From Thiothrix lacustris DSM 21227 (lineage in GTDB: Bacteria > Pseudomonadota > Gammaproteobacteria > Thiotrichales > Thiotrichaceae): a stretch of 64,000 bases of DNA. A program made the translations under genes and the position numbers. Below, one piece after another: positions 48,389-57,825 of the stretch. The stretch spans positions 46,407 to 110,406 of the forward strand of contig NZ_JHYQ01000016.1 of assembly GCF_000621325.1 (NCBI RefSeq). The letters run 5' to 3'. Below the pieces are notes generated by a model that worked only from the letters and a program-made list of their open reading frames with translations, was not told the origin of the DNA and did no database searches. Numbering within the stretch: position 1 is the first letter of the stretch; the number at the start of each line of letters is the position of its first letter.

Positions 48389-49384
48389 ATGCTCCACGCT
48401 CACCTTTCCCCAGGGCCGCTACCGTCGCGTATGCAATTGACCAAAGACGGCAAGTTAAAACACTTTCTGACTATCGAAGGTCTGCCACCGCTATTGCTGG
48501 AAGAGATCCTCGATCGCGCGGAACAATTCGTTACCTTGCCGAATAAACAGCAGAAAAAAGCCCCCCTGCTGCGCGGCAAAACGGTCATGAACCTGTTTTT
48601 CGAGAATTCCACCCGTACCCGCGTCACCTTTGAAATTGCCGCGCAACGGCTGGGTGCGGATGTCACCAACCTCGATATTCGTACCTCATCTGCCTCCAAA
48701 GGCGAATCCTTGCTGGATACAGTACGCAATCTGGAAGCGATGAACGCCGACATGTTTGTGGTGCGCCATGAACACGCCGGGGCAGCACATTTCATTGCGC
48801 GTTACTGCGCCCCGCACATCAGCGTGCTGAATGCAGGCGACGGGCGGCATTCCCACCCCACCCAAGCGATGTTGGACATGTTCACCATCCGCCAGAAAAA
48901 GGGTAGTTTCCAGCCTTTAAAAGTGGCGATTGTCGGCGACGTATTGCATTCGCGGGTGGCGCGTTCGCAAATCCACGCCCTGACCACGCTGGCCACCGGC
49001 GAAGTGCGAGTGATTGCCCCGAAAACGCTGATCCCCGCTGGGATAGAAAAAATGGGTGTCAACGTGTTCCACCACATGGAACAAGGCATTGCCGACGTCG
49101 ATGTGGTCATTATGCTGCGCCTGCAACGCGAACGGATGCAAACCGCGCTGCTGCCTTCCGAACGGGAATTTTTCAAACTCTACGGCCTCACCGAAGAACG
49201 CATGAAACTCGCCAAACCCGATGCCATTGTCATGCACCCCGGCCCCATCAATCGCGGGGTGGAAATTGATTCGCGCGTGGCCGATGGTCCGCAATCGGTG
49301 ATACTTGAACAAGTCACCAACGGGATTGCCGTGCGCATGGCAGTCATGTCGATGATCATGGGGCCACAAGGGGGAACAGCATGA
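48389..49384 (+). CDS. pyrB: Aspartate carbamoyltransferase catalytic subunit
   Basis: 331 aa. It condenses carbamoyl phosphate and aspartate in pyrimidine synthesis. '[22 protein letters not shown]' in two parts (carbamoyl-phosphate site STRTR), '[12 protein letters not shown]', '[17 protein letters not shown]' and '[12 protein letters not shown]' are all present. The frame extends to a GTG at 48362; ATG 48389 and ATG 48431 are alternatives, and class A enzymes do carry such N-terminal extensions. The gene overlaps the inactive dihydroorotase by 4 bp (ATGA), the arrangement of the Pseudomonas dodecameric ATCase. No pyrI regulatory gene is present. Confidence 0.93.
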   Translation: MLHAHLSPGPLPSRMQLTKDGKLKHFLTIEGLPPLLLEEILDRAEQFVTLPNKQQKKAPLLRGKTVMNLFFENSTRTRVTFEIAAQRLGADVTNLDIRTSSASKGESLLDTVRNLEAMNADMFVVRHEHAGAAHFIARYCAPHISVLNAGDGRHSHPTQAMLDMFTIRQKKGSFQPLKVAIVGDVLHSRVARSQIHALTTLATGEVRVIAPKTLIPAGIEKMGVNVFHHMEQGIADVDVVIMLRLQRERMQTALLPSEREFFKLYGLTEERMKLAKPDAIVMHPGPINRGVEIDSRVADGPQSVILEQVTNGIAVRMAVMSMIMGPQGGTA

Positions 49385-50655
49385 GCTTATTAATACGCAA
49401 TGCGCGGGTCATCGACCCAGCAAGCGGGCTGGATGGGCAACGCACTATCCTCATCGACAACGGTCGCATTACCGCGTTGGCGGAAGCCTCTGCCGCCTTT
49501 GCTGCCGACGAAACGCTGGACGCCAAAGGTCTGTGGGTCTTCCCCGGTTTGGTGGATTTGGCGGCTTGCCTGCGCGAACCGGGGCTAGACCACAAAGCCA
49601 CCCTCGCCAGCGAAACCTTTGCTGCCGCCAGCAGTGGCATCACCACGCTGTGTTACCAGCCGGAACCCAAAGCCAACTTTGACAATGCTGCACAGGTCAA
49701 GCTGATTTGCGACCTCAACCGCCGTTCGCACTACGCCAATGTCGAAATCATCGGCAATCTGACCAAAGGCTTGCAGGGCGAGCACCTCAGCAATATGGCG
49801 AGCCTGAAACGTGCCGGGTGCGTAGGGGTCAGCAATGGGCAACAGCCTTTCCACAGCCTGCAAACCTTGCGGCGGGCGATGGAATACGCCGCTACCCATG
49901 ATTTGACCGTGTTCATCTACCCGGTGGAACACGCGCTGGCGGCGGGTGGCTTTATGCATGAGGGCGAAGTGTCGGCACGGCTGGGTTTGCCTGCGATTCC
50001 GTCAGCAGCGGAAACGGTCGCGGTCGCGCAAACCTTGGCGCTTGCCAGCCACACCGGGGCGAAAGTGCATTTCTGTCGCTTGTCTGCCCGCATGAGTGTG
50101 CGCCTGATCCGGCAGGCTAAAGCCAGTGGCCTCGACATTACCGCCGATGTCGCTGCACACCAACTGTTTTTGACCGATATGGATGTGAGTGATTTTAACC
50201 CTTTATGCCATGTCATGCCGCCGTTACGCGCTGACCGTGACCGCGATGCACTGCGCGAAGGGCTGGCAGATGGCACGATTGATGCGATTTGTTCCGACCA
50301 TCAGCCGCATGAAGTCGATGCCAAACTCGCGCCATTCCAACAGACCGCACCGGGGATTTCCGCGCTGGAAACCTTGTTGCCACTGACCTTGCGCTTGGTG
50401 GAAGACGGGGTATTGAGCCTGCCGGAAGCCTTGCGCAAAGTCACCGACAGCCCCGCGCATATCATTAACAATGAAGCCGGGCATCTCAGTGTTGGCGCAC
50501 CCGCCGATCTGGTGCTGTTCGACCCCTCAGCCCTGTGGGAACTGGATTTGAATCACATGCACAGTGACGGGCGCAATTCGCCGTTCGGTGGCTGGAATTT
50601 TAACGGTGCGGTAAAACGTACCTTATTGGCAGGGAAGACTGTTTTTAGTGTTTGA
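49381..50655 (+). CDS. pyrC': Non-catalytic dihydroorotase homologue (PyrC')
   Basis: 424 aa of the type I dihydroorotase family, but the metal-binding His-x-His of 'DLHxHLREPG' is replaced: residues 61-63 read Ala-Ala-Cys in '[11 protein letters not shown]'. Other parts of the barrel are kept ('[15 protein letters not shown]', '[12 protein letters not shown]'). In Pseudomonas the pseudo-dihydroorotase encoded just behind pyrB is enzymatically dead and needed to assemble aspartate carbamoyltransferase. The 4-bp overlap with pyrB argues for the same job here. An active PyrC should be encoded elsewhere in the genome. Confidence 0.92.
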   Translation: MSLLIRNARVIDPASGLDGQRTILIDNGRITALAEASAAFAADETLDAKGLWVFPGLVDLAACLREPGLDHKATLASETFAAASSGITTLCYQPEPKANFDNAAQVKLICDLNRRSHYANVEIIGNLTKGLQGEHLSNMASLKRAGCVGVSNGQQPFHSLQTLRRAMEYAATHDLTVFIYPVEHALAAGGFMHEGEVSARLGLPAIPSAAETVAVAQTLALASHTGAKVHFCRLSARMSVRLIRQAKASGLDITADVAAHQLFLTDMDVSDFNPLCHVMPPLRADRDRDALREGLADGTIDAICSDHQPHEVDAKLAPFQQTAPGISALETLLPLTLRLVEDGVLSLPEALRKVTDSPAHIINNEAGHLSVGAPADLVLFDPSALWELDLNHMHSDGRNSPFGGWNFNGAVKRTLLAGKTVFSV

Positions 50656-51112
50656 TATTGCGCTTTACCAACCGGAAATTCCCCCGAATACCGGTAACAT
50701 CATGCGCCTGTGTGCCAATACAGGTTGCCGTTTACACCTGATCCACCCGCTAGGCTTTTCGCTGGATGAAAAGCAGGTACGCCGCGCGGGGATGGATTAT
50801 CGTGACATCGCGGTGGTGCAAGAACATGAGAGTTTCGCCGCGTTTAACCTGGCTATACAGGGCAAGCGGGTATTCGCCCTGAGCACCAAAGCCAGCACCC
50901 ATTACAGCGATGCGGTCTTTGAAGCGGGTGATGTATTGCTGTTTGGCCCAGAAACCCGTGGCTTGCCGGAAGCCTTGCTGCTGAGCCTGCCGGAAGAGCT
51001 AAAACTGCGCGTGCCGATGCTGCCGGATAGCCGTAGCCTCAACCTGTCGAATACAGTAGCGGTAGTCGTGTATGAGGCATTACGGCAACAACAGTTTCCC
51101 AGTTTGGGGTAA
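50648..51112 (+). CDS. trmL: tRNA (cytidine/uridine-34-2'-O)-methyltransferase TrmL
   Basis: 154 aa SPOUT-class methyltransferase that modifies the wobble base of tRNA-Leu. The family blocks are clear: 'LYQPEIPPNTGNIMRLCANT', 'LIHPLGFSLDEKQVRRAGMDY', 'LLFGPETRGLPEALL' and the knot segment 'LPDSRSLNLSNTVAVVVYEA'. It starts with GTG at 50648, overlapping the end of the dihydroorotase-like gene by 8 bp, and is followed by ribF after 9 bp. Confidence 0.96.
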   Translation: MFDIALYQPEIPPNTGNIMRLCANTGCRLHLIHPLGFSLDEKQVRRAGMDYRDIAVVQEHESFAAFNLAIQGKRVFALSTKASTHYSDAVFEAGDVLLFGPETRGLPEALLLSLPEELKLRVPMLPDSRSLNLSNTVAVVVYEALRQQQFPSLG

Positions 51113-51121
51113 ACTCCAGAC

Positions 51122-52039
51122 ATGAAACTGATACGCCGCATCTTACCCGCTCCCGCCCATGACCCCGGTTGTGTTGCCACCATCGGCAATTTCGATGGCT
51201 TACACAAAGGGCATCAGGCCGTTATCCAACACGTCGAGCGAAAAGCGCAGGCCTTGAATCTGCCCGCCACCGTGATCAGCTTCGAGCCGTTACCGATCGA
51301 GTTTTTTCGCCGCCCCCCGCCACCGCGTATTTATGCGCTGCGTGACAAGCTGCGGCTGTTACAGGCCATGAAGGTCGAGCGCTTCGCCTGCCTGCGTTTC
51401 AACCAGCAATTGGCCAGCATGGAAGCGGAAGATTTCGTGCAACACATCCTGCTGGATGGCTTGAAAGTACGCTATCTGGTGGTTGGTGATGATTTCCGCT
51501 TCGGCAAGGGGCGGCGCGGCGATTACCACTTGCTGCAAGCAATGGGCGCAGCCGCCGGGATGGAAGTTGTGGATACCCCAACTTTCCTGCACGAAGACGA
51601 GCGCGTCAGCAGCACCCGCATCCGGCTAGCGTTAAGTACGGCGGAACTGGCACTTGCCACAGAATTGCTGGGTAAACCTTACCGCATTTCCGGGCGAGTA
51701 CGCCACGGCGACAAGCGCGGGCGCACCATCGGTTTTCCCACGCTGAACATGCGGGTTCCGCAACACATCGCACTGCGCAAGGGTGTGTATGCGGTGAAAG
51801 TCTACGGGCTGGAAGCCAACCCTGTACACGGGGTCGCCAACCTCGGCGCACGCCCCACGGTACACGGTGTAGAAAATCGGCTGGAAGCCCACCTGTTCGA
51901 CTTTGCGCAACAGGTGTACGGCCAGCATATCTGTGTAGAACCTGTCGCCTTCATCCGTGATGAAATGAAATTTGCATCCTTTGACGACTTGAAGGCACAG
52001 ATTGCACGGGATGCGGTGCAGGCAAGGACAATGTTTTAA
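51122..52039 (+). CDS. ribF: Bifunctional riboflavin kinase / FAD synthetase
   Basis: 305 aa. The N-terminal FMN adenylyltransferase domain begins 'CVATIGNFDGLHKGHQAVI' with the nucleotidyltransferase GNFDGLHKGH motif. The C-terminal flavokinase domain starts near residue 183 ('ISGRVRHGDKRGRTIGFPTLN'). Together they convert riboflavin to FMN and FAD. It follows trmL in the same direction. Its stop codon overlaps the stop of the convergent PfkB-type kinase, so no intergenic terminator is possible there. Confidence 0.95.
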   Translation: MKLIRRILPAPAHDPGCVATIGNFDGLHKGHQAVIQHVERKAQALNLPATVISFEPLPIEFFRRPPPPRIYALRDKLRLLQAMKVERFACLRFNQQLASMEAEDFVQHILLDGLKVRYLVVGDDFRFGKGRRGDYHLLQAMGAAAGMEVVDTPTFLHEDERVSSTRIRLALSTAELALATELLGKPYRISGRVRHGDKRGRTIGFPTLNMRVPQHIALRKGVYAVKVYGLEANPVHGVANLGARPTVHGVENRLEAHLFDFAQQVYGQHICVEPVAFIRDEMKFASFDDLKAQIARDAVQARTMF

Positions 52040-53034
52040 ACCGCTGCCAATACTTCAGCGTGCGCATCCTTACCCAGCCGCGCCCCGAATACCGTCACAA
52101 TACGCGACGCTGCCAGACTCGCCAGCTTACCCGCTTGTGCATTATCCATCCCCTGGGTGATGCCATACAAGAATGCACCGGCGAACATATCACCCGCGCC
52201 ATTGGTATCCACCGCTTTAACCGGATGTGCTGCGATTTCGGTACGGCCTGAATCGTCTACCACCAACGCACCCTTGCTGCCCAGCGTAATCACCAGCTTG
52301 CCTGCATAGGGCTTGATCGCGGCAATCGCCTCTTCCAGATCGTCTTTGCCAGTAAACACACTGACTTCTTCCTGATTACAGAACAGGATATCCGCACCGT
52401 CGCCCAGCATTTCATCCACACCACTGCGGAAGAAACGCACCATCGCCGGGTCAGAGAAGGTCATCGCAGTTTTTACCCCGTGTTCCTTCGCTACTTGCCG
52501 CGCTTTCAACGCTGCTGCACGGGAAATATCCGAGGTGACCAAATAGCCTTCGATGTACAAGTATTGGGCTTGCTTCAACTCATCCAAATGCAATTCGGCT
52601 TCGGAAAAGTCCGCCGTAATCCCCAAAAAGGTATTCATGGTACGTTCCGCATCCGGCGTCACCATCACCATGCACTTGCCGGTTACGCCCTCAGAACTGC
52701 AACGCACTTGATCCAATTTAGTATTCACACCAGCCGCGTGCAGGTCATGCATGTAAAATTCGCCGGTTTCATCATTCGCCACCTTGCAGGCATAGAAGGT
52801 CTTGCCACCAAACTGGCTCACCGCCACGATGCTGTTAGCGGCGGAACCGCCACTGGCACGCTTTTTCATGCCAAAGGTAGCACTCAAACCTGACAGCAAT
52901 TGCTGCTGGGTTGCCTCATCAATCAGGGTCATCATGCCTTTCTGGATGCCGTTAGCTGCCAAAAAGTCTTCCGTTACCTCAAATTCCTTATCCACCAGCG
53001 CGTTGCCGATACCGAATACGTCGTATTTCATCAT
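52036..53034 (-). CDS. PfkB-family carbohydrate/adenosine kinase
   Basis: 332 aa ribokinase-fold kinase. N-terminal 'YDVFGIGNALVDKEFEV', the Gly-rich 'KRASGGSAANSIVAVSQFGG' and the PfkB signature 'VDTNGAGDMFAGAFLYGI' with the catalytic Asp are intact. Proteins of this type are commonly annotated as adenosine kinase; other nucleosides or sugars remain possible. Two ATGs lie in tandem (53034 and 53031); the GGGGA upstream is better spaced from the second. The gene is divergent from waaC across a 416 bp non-coding gap. Confidence 0.88.
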   Translation of the reverse strand: MMKYDVFGIGNALVDKEFEVTEDFLAANGIQKGMMTLIDEATQQQLLSGLSATFGMKKRASGGSAANSIVAVSQFGGKTFYACKVANDETGEFYMHDLHAAGVNTKLDQVRCSSEGVTGKCMVMVTPDAERTMNTFLGITADFSEAELHLDELKQAQYLYIEGYLVTSDISRAAALKARQVAKEHGVKTAMTFSDPAMVRFFRSGVDEMLGDGADILFCNQEEVSVFTGKDDLEEAIAAIKPYAGKLVITLGSKGALVVDDSGRTEIAAHPVKAVDTNGAGDMFAGAFLYGITQGMDNAQAGKLASLAASRIVTVFGARLGKDAHAEVLAAV

Positions 53035-53450
53035 GTCCCCATCAGATATTTGCTCGAAAACGCCTTGTACCCTATCCAGCTTTTCTTTTCCAGCATTTAC
53101 CTTTTAGTCTGCTACACTTTGCCCCCATGAAACAGCCAATTAATGTACAGTTATCCACGAAGTTATCCACAGAAAAGGAATTTATACCTGTCATTTTGGA
53201 ATGTAATAAAAATAGTCGAACCAGCGCATTAAACACACGCATCACTGGACTTCATACAGCCATCTGTCAAAAAAACAAATCAGTCCATCAGAAAAAATTA
53301 TTTTTTAATCGTACATTAAGGAAGAGAATAGAAATAATTGGCTTAGCATTGTTCATCGCTATGCCACGTTTTTTATGATACTCACCGACTTATCCACAAC
53401 AATGACTCGCTGCAACCTGATTAACCAACAATGTTTCACGTGGAGCCTGC
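53035..53450. other. Non-coding AT-rich region with DnaA boxes and a parS-like site
   Basis: The 416 bp gap between two divergent genes holds two perfect DnaA boxes TTATCCACA (53163-53171 and 53390-53398) and one with a single mismatch, TTATCCACG (53151-53159), all in the same orientation; the first two are 12 bp apart. Between them is a run of A/T-rich DNA (about 53260-53350). Next to waaC, 53432-53447 reads TGTTTCACGTGGAGCC, 13 of 16 positions of the ParB site parS. This could be an origin or a DnaA-controlled promoter region. There is no dnaA, parAB or mnmG in the window to confirm an origin. Confidence 0.5.
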
Positions 53451-54443
53451 ATGACGCCAGTGCATAAAATTCTGATCATAAAAACATCATCATTGGGTGA
53501 CGTAGTGCACATGTTGCCCGCCATTACTGATGCTTGTTACCAACAGGAAAACCTGATTATTGACTGGGTAGTGGAAGAAAATTTCGCAGAAGTTCCCGCA
53601 TGGCATCCATCCATCAGAAATATTATACCGGTTGCCCTAAGGCGCTGGCGTAAGCGCTTACTCAGCAAAGCAACTTGGCAAGAAATCAGTCAATTCCGTC
53701 AGCGACTACAACAAGAGCGCTACGACGCCATCATTGACTCCCAAGGTCTGCTGAAAAGCGCTTTGATCGCCATGCAGGCGCACGGCAAGCGCTACGGCTA
53801 CGACCATCACAGCATTCGTGAACCGCTCGCCAGCCTGAGCTACCACCAAAGTTTTAGCGTCGCCAAACAGCGTCACGCGATTACCCGCAACCGCCTATTG
53901 ATGGCACACATACTAGGTTACAGTATTGAAAGCCTACCGCTTGACCACGGTATTGCCCACAGCACTTACCCGTTACCCGCCATTAGCTTGCCACCACGGT
54001 ATATTGTTGCCTTGCACGGCACTAGCCGCGTCGATAAAGAATGGCCTGAAACTCACTGGGAAATCCTGATCAAAACGCTAGCCCAACAAGGCATCAGCAC
54101 CTTATTGCCCTGGGGCAATGCCCGAGAACAGCAACGCGCGGAACGGCTCGCACAAGTCGCCCCCATGAGCGTACAGGTACTGCCACGCAGTCGCCTGAGG
54201 GAATTGGCTGCGCTATTACAGCAGTCCTTAGGTGTGATTGGTATGGATACCGGCCTGATGCACATTGCAGCGGCACTCGACAAACCGGGGCTAGCACTTT
54301 ACCCGGTTACTCAACCGGCACTAACAGGTATACAGGGCAACAGTCGCAACGCCCAAGCACCACGGCTAGAAAACCTCAGTGGTATAGAAACGCAGGACGC
54401 ACAAGCTGTTAGTCAGCGTTTACTGGCGCTATTGACGAGCTAA
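53451..54443 (+). CDS. waaC: Lipopolysaccharide heptosyltransferase I
   Basis: 330 aa GT9 enzyme that adds the first heptose to Kdo2-lipid A at the inner membrane. 'ILIIKTSSLGDVVHMLPAI' at the N-terminus, 'DAIIDSQGLLKSAL', and the nucleotide-sugar site 'GTSRVDKEWPETHWEIL' and 'GVIGMDTGLMHIAAALDKPG' are all typical of WaaC rather than WaaF. The ATG at 53451 is preceded by GTGGAG inside the parS-like sequence. The 3' end overlaps the convergent hydrolase gene by 35 bp. Confidence 0.93.
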   Translation: MTPVHKILIIKTSSLGDVVHMLPAITDACYQQENLIIDWVVEENFAEVPAWHPSIRNIIPVALRRWRKRLLSKATWQEISQFRQRLQQERYDAIIDSQGLLKSALIAMQAHGKRYGYDHHSIREPLASLSYHQSFSVAKQRHAITRNRLLMAHILGYSIESLPLDHGIAHSTYPLPAISLPPRYIVALHGTSRVDKEWPETHWEILIKTLAQQGISTLLPWGNAREQQRAERLAQVAPMSVQVLPRSRLRELAALLQQSLGVIGMDTGLMHIAAALDKPGLALYPVTQPALTGIQGNSRNAQAPRLENLSGIETQDAQAVSQRLLALLTS

Positions 54444-55056
54444 ACTGCCCGCTTTGCAGAAAGTGCTGGATATAGGTAAACGTCAAAGGGGAAAATAACA
54501 TACCCGTATGAGAAACCCGTTGCTCAATACGTGCTGTTTGTGCCGGGTGTCGTGCTTCACTCACTAGTACTGCACCATCACTGGTCTCGCCCCGCAAAAA
54601 CGGAAAGCCCAGCCCGAACGGTAGCGTGCCAATCACAGCACCCCACTCGCGCCCGATGCGGTGTGGCACACCGTTGCCAGATAAGCCTTCCAGCATACTG
54701 TTACCAAACACCTTGCCCAGCACCGGTATGGGCTTAATGGTACGCGCAATCTTACTGCCTTGAGCGGGTGTACCCAACGTCACCAAACGTCCCGGTGGAA
54801 GATCAGGGTGCTTTTCAAGCAAATGCAAAGCAACCAGCCCACCCAAACTATGGGCAACAAGGTGCAAGGTGTCTGTCTGCACGGTTTGCAGCAATGGGTA
54901 CAAGCGCTCGGCATTAGCGGCGGGTGTCAGCCTCACGGAGGCATAAGCAGGCACAATCACCACATACCCCAACGCCCGCAATCTACCTGCCAATCTGCCT
55001 AATACCCAAGGACGCATCCAAATACCGTGCAACAATACGACCGTTTCAGTAACGAT
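54409..55056 (-). CDS. Alpha/beta hydrolase (lipase-like), probable ATC start
   Basis: About 215 aa. It has the alpha/beta-hydrolase pattern: oxyanion motif 'VVLLHGIWMRP', nucleophile elbow 'LVAHSLGGLVAL' (Ser) and a C-terminal His in 'VSHTGMLFSP'. No ATG, GTG or TTG start is well placed. GGAGG (55067-55063) is 6 nt from an in-frame ATC at 55056, which would give the natural N-terminus x-VTETVVLLHG; the first TTG (55035) is 27 nt away and would delete the first beta strand. The gene is one base from the stop of the FimV-like gene and is probably coupled to it. The substrate is unknown; triacylglycerol or ester hydrolysis is a family guess. Confidence 0.75.
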   Translation of the reverse strand: MVTETVVLLHGIWMRPWVLGRLAGRLRALGYVVIVPAYASVRLTPAANAERLYPLLQTVQTDTLHLVAHSLGGLVALHLLEKHPDLPPGRLVTLGTPAQGSKIARTIKPIPVLGKVFGNSMLEGLSGNGVPHRIGREWGAVIGTLPFGLGFPFLRGETSDGAVLVSEARHPAQTARIEQRVSHTGMLFSPLTFTYIQHFLQSGQFSSSIAPVNAD

Positions 55057-55057
55057 A

Positions 55058-56203
55058 TTAAGCCTCCAGTTCTGCCCTCAAGCGAGCCTCTTCCTTATTT
55101 AAAGCGCGACGCTGGGACAAAGAACGCCACAACAGTGACAATACAAACATCAACGAGACCAATGACACAACCAGTGATACACGGGATGGCGGCGGTACTG
55201 CATCACCCTCTTCTCCTGTCGCATTCCTATTCACTTTTTGCGCCAACATATTTTGTAAAGACACCGGTTGCCCACTGTTAGGGTTAGCTTTAGCTGGCTC
55301 AGCAAGCTGATCAGCAAACACGGGAGGGCTTCCATCAGCCAATGGTGGTGCTGTTACAGCGGGTGGTTCCTCATTGCCCGCTAGCGTCAAACTGGGTGCT
55401 GAAGCTTCACCTAGCTCAACAGGAGGTGGCAAAGCAGCGACCGTATTATTCGGGTCCAATGTGTTGAGACGGGCATGTAATGCCTCACTTTCGGCATACT
55501 GACGCTTGATCGAAATGCTGGCAGTGCGTAAGGAGGCTTGCAGGTTTTGGATATGGGTGTCCCGCTGTTCCAATAATTCCTTGAGTTCCTTCAGCTCTGC
55601 CTGCATGGTAGCGTCGGCTTGTTGGGTTTGCTCTGGCGTATTACCTGCTGGGTCACTCGTCGAGGTATTGGGCAAGGCAGCCACTTGCACAGAAGCGGCT
55701 TGTAATTCGACGATGCGGGCATCTTTGGCTTGCAACTGCTGTTGCAGCTCTGCCAGTTCAGTCTGCAACTTTACAACAAGATCATCCTTCGATGGCGTCT
55801 CAGGCAACTGTTTAAGTTGCTCTGCCAATGTCGCACTATGGGCTTGCTCTTCGGCAAGTTGGGTGCGTAGTTGTTGAATTTCACTTTGAAGGCTGGCTTG
55901 GCTAGCTTTTTTATCAGCACTTTGCTGTACCTCAAGCACCATCGGAATTTTCAGGTAAACATTTTTACGCAACACATTCATATCCCCACCCACAAAAGCA
56001 TGAGGATTTTGCGCCTGAATGGCTGCCATCATCTGTGGCACGCTAATATCAAAGGATGGACGGCGACGGCTGGCAATGTCCCATAAGGTGTCATTATTTT
56101 TGACCGGCCCATAGGACACTTCCGCTGCGACAGTGATAGGTTGCAAGGAAAGGGATGCCGCCAGCAACAGCCCCGTGGTAACGGCAAGTGTTTTGTATGT
56201 CAT
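55058..56203 (-). CDS. FimV-like LysM/coiled-coil membrane protein
   Basis: 381 aa. A signal peptide (LAVTTGLLLAASLSLQ, cleavage near 'TVAAEV') is followed by the FimV N-terminal module 'YGPVKNNDTLWDIASRRRP' and 'VLRKNVYLKIP', then a long coiled coil (about residues 110-245, rich in Gln/Glu), a Pro-rich stretch and a C-terminal transmembrane helix ('VSLVVSLVSLMFVLSLLWRS'). FimV proteins bind peptidoglycan at the pole and act in type IV pilus assembly; this one lacks the large acidic C-terminal part of Pseudomonas FimV. The start at 56203 gives the best signal peptide. An earlier ATG (56236) would add 11 residues. Confidence 0.75.
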   Translation of the reverse strand: MTYKTLAVTTGLLLAASLSLQPITVAAEVSYGPVKNNDTLWDIASRRRPSFDISVPQMMAAIQAQNPHAFVGGDMNVLRKNVYLKIPMVLEVQQSADKKASQASLQSEIQQLRTQLAEEQAHSATLAEQLKQLPETPSKDDLVVKLQTELAELQQQLQAKDARIVELQAASVQVAALPNTSTSDPAGNTPEQTQQADATMQAELKELKELLEQRDTHIQNLQASLRTASISIKRQYAESEALHARLNTLDPNNTVAALPPPVELGEASAPSLTLAGNEEPPAVTAPPLADGSPPVFADQLAEPAKANPNSGQPVSLQNMLAQKVNRNATGEEGDAVPPPSRVSLVVSLVSLMFVLSLLWRSLSQRRALNKEEARLRAELEA

Positions 56204-56322
56204 GACAGTTCCGCGCAGACAGTCTAAGTTAATCATTTATATAGACGATTCCGGCGAACAATGCAGCCGGATCGTCAATAGCCCCTAATTATCATAACCT
56301 GATGCTAGCCAGTCTGCACGGT

Positions 56323-57720
56323 TTACCCGATAGCCTGACTACTGGGGTTCGGGGATTCCGCTACGGGTTGATTCGCCCACTGGCTTGCCAACAGATACTT
56401 TGACTTTCCGACACCGCTCTCTGGATTCAGTTCCAGCACAGCTTCCCGTTCTAATTTTTCGAGGATTTTTTCGGCTATTTTCTGGCGTTCTGGTTTACCA
56501 ATCAACGATGGCTGCAAACCCAGGGCTTTGGTATGGTGACGAATCGTCTGGGTCACCGCCTCCGTGACGGGACGCACCGTAGGCTTGACCTCACCATTAA
56601 GGATGCGGGCACGTACTTCAGTATAAATCAGCTTGAAAAAACGTTCACGGGTCAGGTCATGCACTTTGGATTCGAGCGGTTCTGGGCGTGCTGCTTCTGG
56701 GGTTATCTGGTTTAGATACGTTTCGCGCGCTTCATTCCCAAAATCACGGGGAATGCCATTGCCCGTCATGCTACTGATAGCAGCATCACTCGTTGCGGTA
56801 TCACGGGTCTCGGTGTGGATCACATCACCGTGGGTATCACGCCCCATCAGCAACAAGGCACGCCGGTGATCAGCCACATGACTGCCAACAAAATGAAAGG
56901 CATATTCAAACGTACCAATGATAATCATCGAGAATAGAAACGATGCCCAAATGCCACCGATATTGAACAACCCCTTGAGTAAACGAATCATGGCGTAATG
57001 CTTGTCTTCGTCATACTCCAGCGTTTTGGCTTGCATAATCGCTGCACTCAGTGCCGAACCAACCACCGCTGCTGAACCACTCGCCGCCGTTTCAGCACTC
57101 GCGACTGCTCCTCGCGCTTCGGCGATTTTGCCATGTTCGTAACGTTCACATTGTTGGATGCGGCTGGCAGTACGGTATTTCTCATGACAGGCGGCCAGCT
57201 CGGCTTCGTGTTGGGCTACCGCACCGCTAGCGGCAGCGAGTTGTTGCGAGCGACCAGAAGGCAGGGCTGCTTGTGCACTCAGGTTTTGGATACTGCCCAG
57301 TGCCGCTTGAAACACCGGGGAGTTTTCAGAACGGTGGCGCACCGTGGCATCTTCACGCTCCATCGATTGAGATACTTCCGAAAATAATCCGAAAAATACC
57401 ACAATCACCGTCGCCACTACCGCCGCTGAACCTTTGTAGCCACTGGAATACAAAAATGCCTGCGCCGCCGTGATGACGGCCGTAATGCTGAGGCCAAGCA
57501 AGGCATTTGCCCATTGCTCACCACTCCAGTTAAGCGGTTCCATCGCCCCGCCCACAAAATATTTCACCACAAAAAACGCTGAAGCAAGAAACGCTGCGAT
57601 GGCGGCTATCAATAGCCAAGCCTCCGCTTTGCGTAAATCAGCGAGGATGTCGCGCAGTGATTTGGTCGCGACCAGATGCGCTGGTCGATCCATATTGGTA
57701 TTTATAGGGGAATCAGTCAT
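56323..57720 (-). CDS. Unknown multi-pass membrane protein
   Basis: 465 aa. Three hydrophobic segments lie at about 34-55, 72-90 and 98-115, then a 140-residue Ala/Gln-rich soluble region with helical heptads ('AASGAVAQHEAELAACHEKY'), a further membrane segment near 255-280 ('GIWASFLFSMIIIGTFEY') and a cytoplasmic C-terminus with helical, possibly winged-helix character. It starts behind AGGAAG. I recognise no family. It shares its strand with the small membrane protein and lexA upstream, but the gaps (105 bp and 27 bp) leave co-transcription open. The two cysteines in 'AACHEKY' and 'IQQCERYEHG' could face the periplasm. Confidence 0.6.
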   Translation of the reverse strand: MTDSPINTNMDRPAHLVATKSLRDILADLRKAEAWLLIAAIAAFLASAFFVVKYFVGGAMEPLNWSGEQWANALLGLSITAVITAAQAFLYSSGYKGSAAVVATVIVVFFGLFSEVSQSMEREDATVRHRSENSPVFQAALGSIQNLSAQAALPSGRSQQLAAASGAVAQHEAELAACHEKYRTASRIQQCERYEHGKIAEARGAVASAETAASGSAAVVGSALSAAIMQAKTLEYDEDKHYAMIRLLKGLFNIGGIWASFLFSMIIIGTFEYAFHFVGSHVADHRRALLLMGRDTHGDVIHTETRDTATSDAAISSMTGNGIPRDFGNEARETYLNQITPEAARPEPLESKVHDLTRERFFKLIYTEVRARILNGEVKPTVRPVTEAVTQTIRHHTKALGLQPSLIGKPERQKIAEKILEKLEREAVLELNPESGVGKSKYLLASQWANQPVAESPNPSSQAIG

Positions 57721-57825
57721 AATAAAATCTTCCTGTCAAAACGTTTACTCAGTGGACACGGGAATTCTCAGGCGTGTTGGAAGCGGCAACTTTCACCACG
57801 CCATTTTTTTGCCAGTGTTGTCATG

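Noticed and set aside
53127..53378. 83-codon open frame in the DnaA-box region
   Set aside because: No ribosome site, biased AT-rich composition, and its codons run through the DnaA boxes and the AT-rich core; not protein-like.
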